Assembly (NCBI GenBank): GCA_937959095.1
Contig: CALGLY010000844.1
Coordinates: forward strand, 1 to 13,887
Origin: an uncultured Saprospiraceae bacterium
Lineage (GTDB): Bacteria; Bacteroidota; Bacteroidia; Chitinophagales; Saprospiraceae
Direction of reading: 5' to 3'
DNA length: 13,887 bases
The notes beneath the pieces are model-generated. The model was not told where the DNA came from. It saw only the letters and a list, made by a program, of their open reading frames with translations, and did not search any database. Position 1 is the stretch's first letter; every line of letters begins with the position of its first letter. Of the stretch, positions 13,505 to 13,887 are shown piece after piece. Both the position numbers and the translations under genes were made by a program.

Positions 13505-13887
13505 TTATCTATCCCTATAATCGGGACTGGTATTTTGCCAAAATAAAATTAAGAGGAAACCAAATAATGCACCACCTACATGGGCAAAGTGTGCAATACC
13601 TGTTCCGAAATTACTAAAGCCCAATAGAATATCTATCAAGATCATAATAGGTACAAAAAATTTCGCTTTGATGGGAACAGGCAGAAAAATCAGCATGAGT
13701 TCCACATTCGGAAATTTCATAGCAAAGGCAATCAATAAGCCATATAATGCGCCCGATGCGCCTAGCATTCCACCATGAAAATCGCCACTGTAATGATTAA
13801 TTGCCGTCTGGACAATTGCCGCACCTAAAGCACAAAAAATATAGTAAAACAAGAAACGTTTGGGTCCCCAACGTGCTTCTAAAGGGC
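13505..13887 (-). CDS. Rhomboid-family intramembrane serine protease, N-terminus beyond the right edge
   Basis: The frame is open to the window end, so the 126 visible residues are the C-terminal part. An in-frame TTG at 13852 is not a likely start, because the residues before it (PLEARWGPKRF) belong to the conserved rhomboid loop and helix. The catalytic Ser lies in GASGALYG (13745-13768) and the catalytic His in AHFAHVGGALFG (13565-13600). At least four hydrophobic segments are visible and the protein ends soon after the last one (NTSPDYRDR), so it lacks the long tail of its downstream partner. The upstream HxxxxHxxxN motif must lie outside. Two rhomboids in tandem suggest different client sets or a paired function. 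Confidence 0.9.
   Translation of the reverse strand, partial: PLEARWGPKRFLFYYIFCALGAAIVQTAINHYSGDFHGGMLGASGALYGLLIAFAMKFPNVELMLIFLPVPIKAKFFVPIMILIDILLGFSNFGTGIAHFAHVGGALFGFLLILFWQNTSPDYRDR

Noticed and set aside
13850..13852. TTG at 13852 as start of the right-most rhomboid
   Set aside because: Conserved rhomboid sequence continues upstream to the window edge, so the gene is cut by the edge rather than short.

Overview
The window looks like chromosomal DNA from a member of the Bacteroidota. It is moderately AT-rich by eye. Several gaps carry the Bacteroidota-type -7 promoter box TAnnTTTG, Shine-Dalgarno sequences are weak or absent, and the gene types (a paired set of rhomboids, an EEP-family protein with an N-terminal membrane domain, a PolX/PHP protein, a UPF1/DNA2-like helicase) are familiar from that phylum. 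I cannot fix the genus. There is no rRNA, tRNA, transposase, CRISPR array or phage gene in view.

Layout. (1) 1-1725, minus: the N-terminal 575 codons of a superfamily 1 DNA2/UPF1-like helicase whose C-terminal part lies beyond the left edge. (2) 1726-2147: a gene-free gap with a long near-perfect inverted repeat. (3) 2148-2633, minus: a 161-residue protein of unknown function with a likely terminator. (4) 2796-3704, plus: a predicted lipoprotein of the hydroxypyruvate isomerase / xylose isomerase-like TIM-barrel family. (5) 3876-7670, plus: a single-chain ATP-dependent 5-oxoprolinase (HyuA and HyuB halves fused). (6) 7671-8027: a gap with the best promoter of the window. (7) 8028-9596, plus: a soluble two-PAS sensor histidine kinase. 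(8) 9583-13887, minus: a run of four genes that reads, in transcription order, rhomboid protease (cut by the right edge), rhomboid protease with a C-terminal tail, EEP-family protein with a membrane anchor, and PolX/PHP protein. The kinase and PolX genes run into each other and overlap by 14 bp.

How the parts fit together. The isomerase-like lipoprotein and the oxoprolinase lie in the same direction, but each has its own candidate promoter and nothing shows a shared pathway. The four minus-strand genes probably form one transcription unit, or two. They are interrupted by a 167-bp gap between the second rhomboid and the EEP gene that is almost entirely filled by three consecutive strong hairpins.

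Most notable points: the PolX protein has lost all three aspartates expected for polymerase catalysis while keeping a complete-looking PHP metal site; the triple-hairpin block at 12350-12505; and the inverted repeat at 1844-1927, whose arms carry outward-facing -7-like boxes. Most of the window is ordinary housekeeping or accessory gene content. I do not see convincing evidence of a new multi-gene system inside it.
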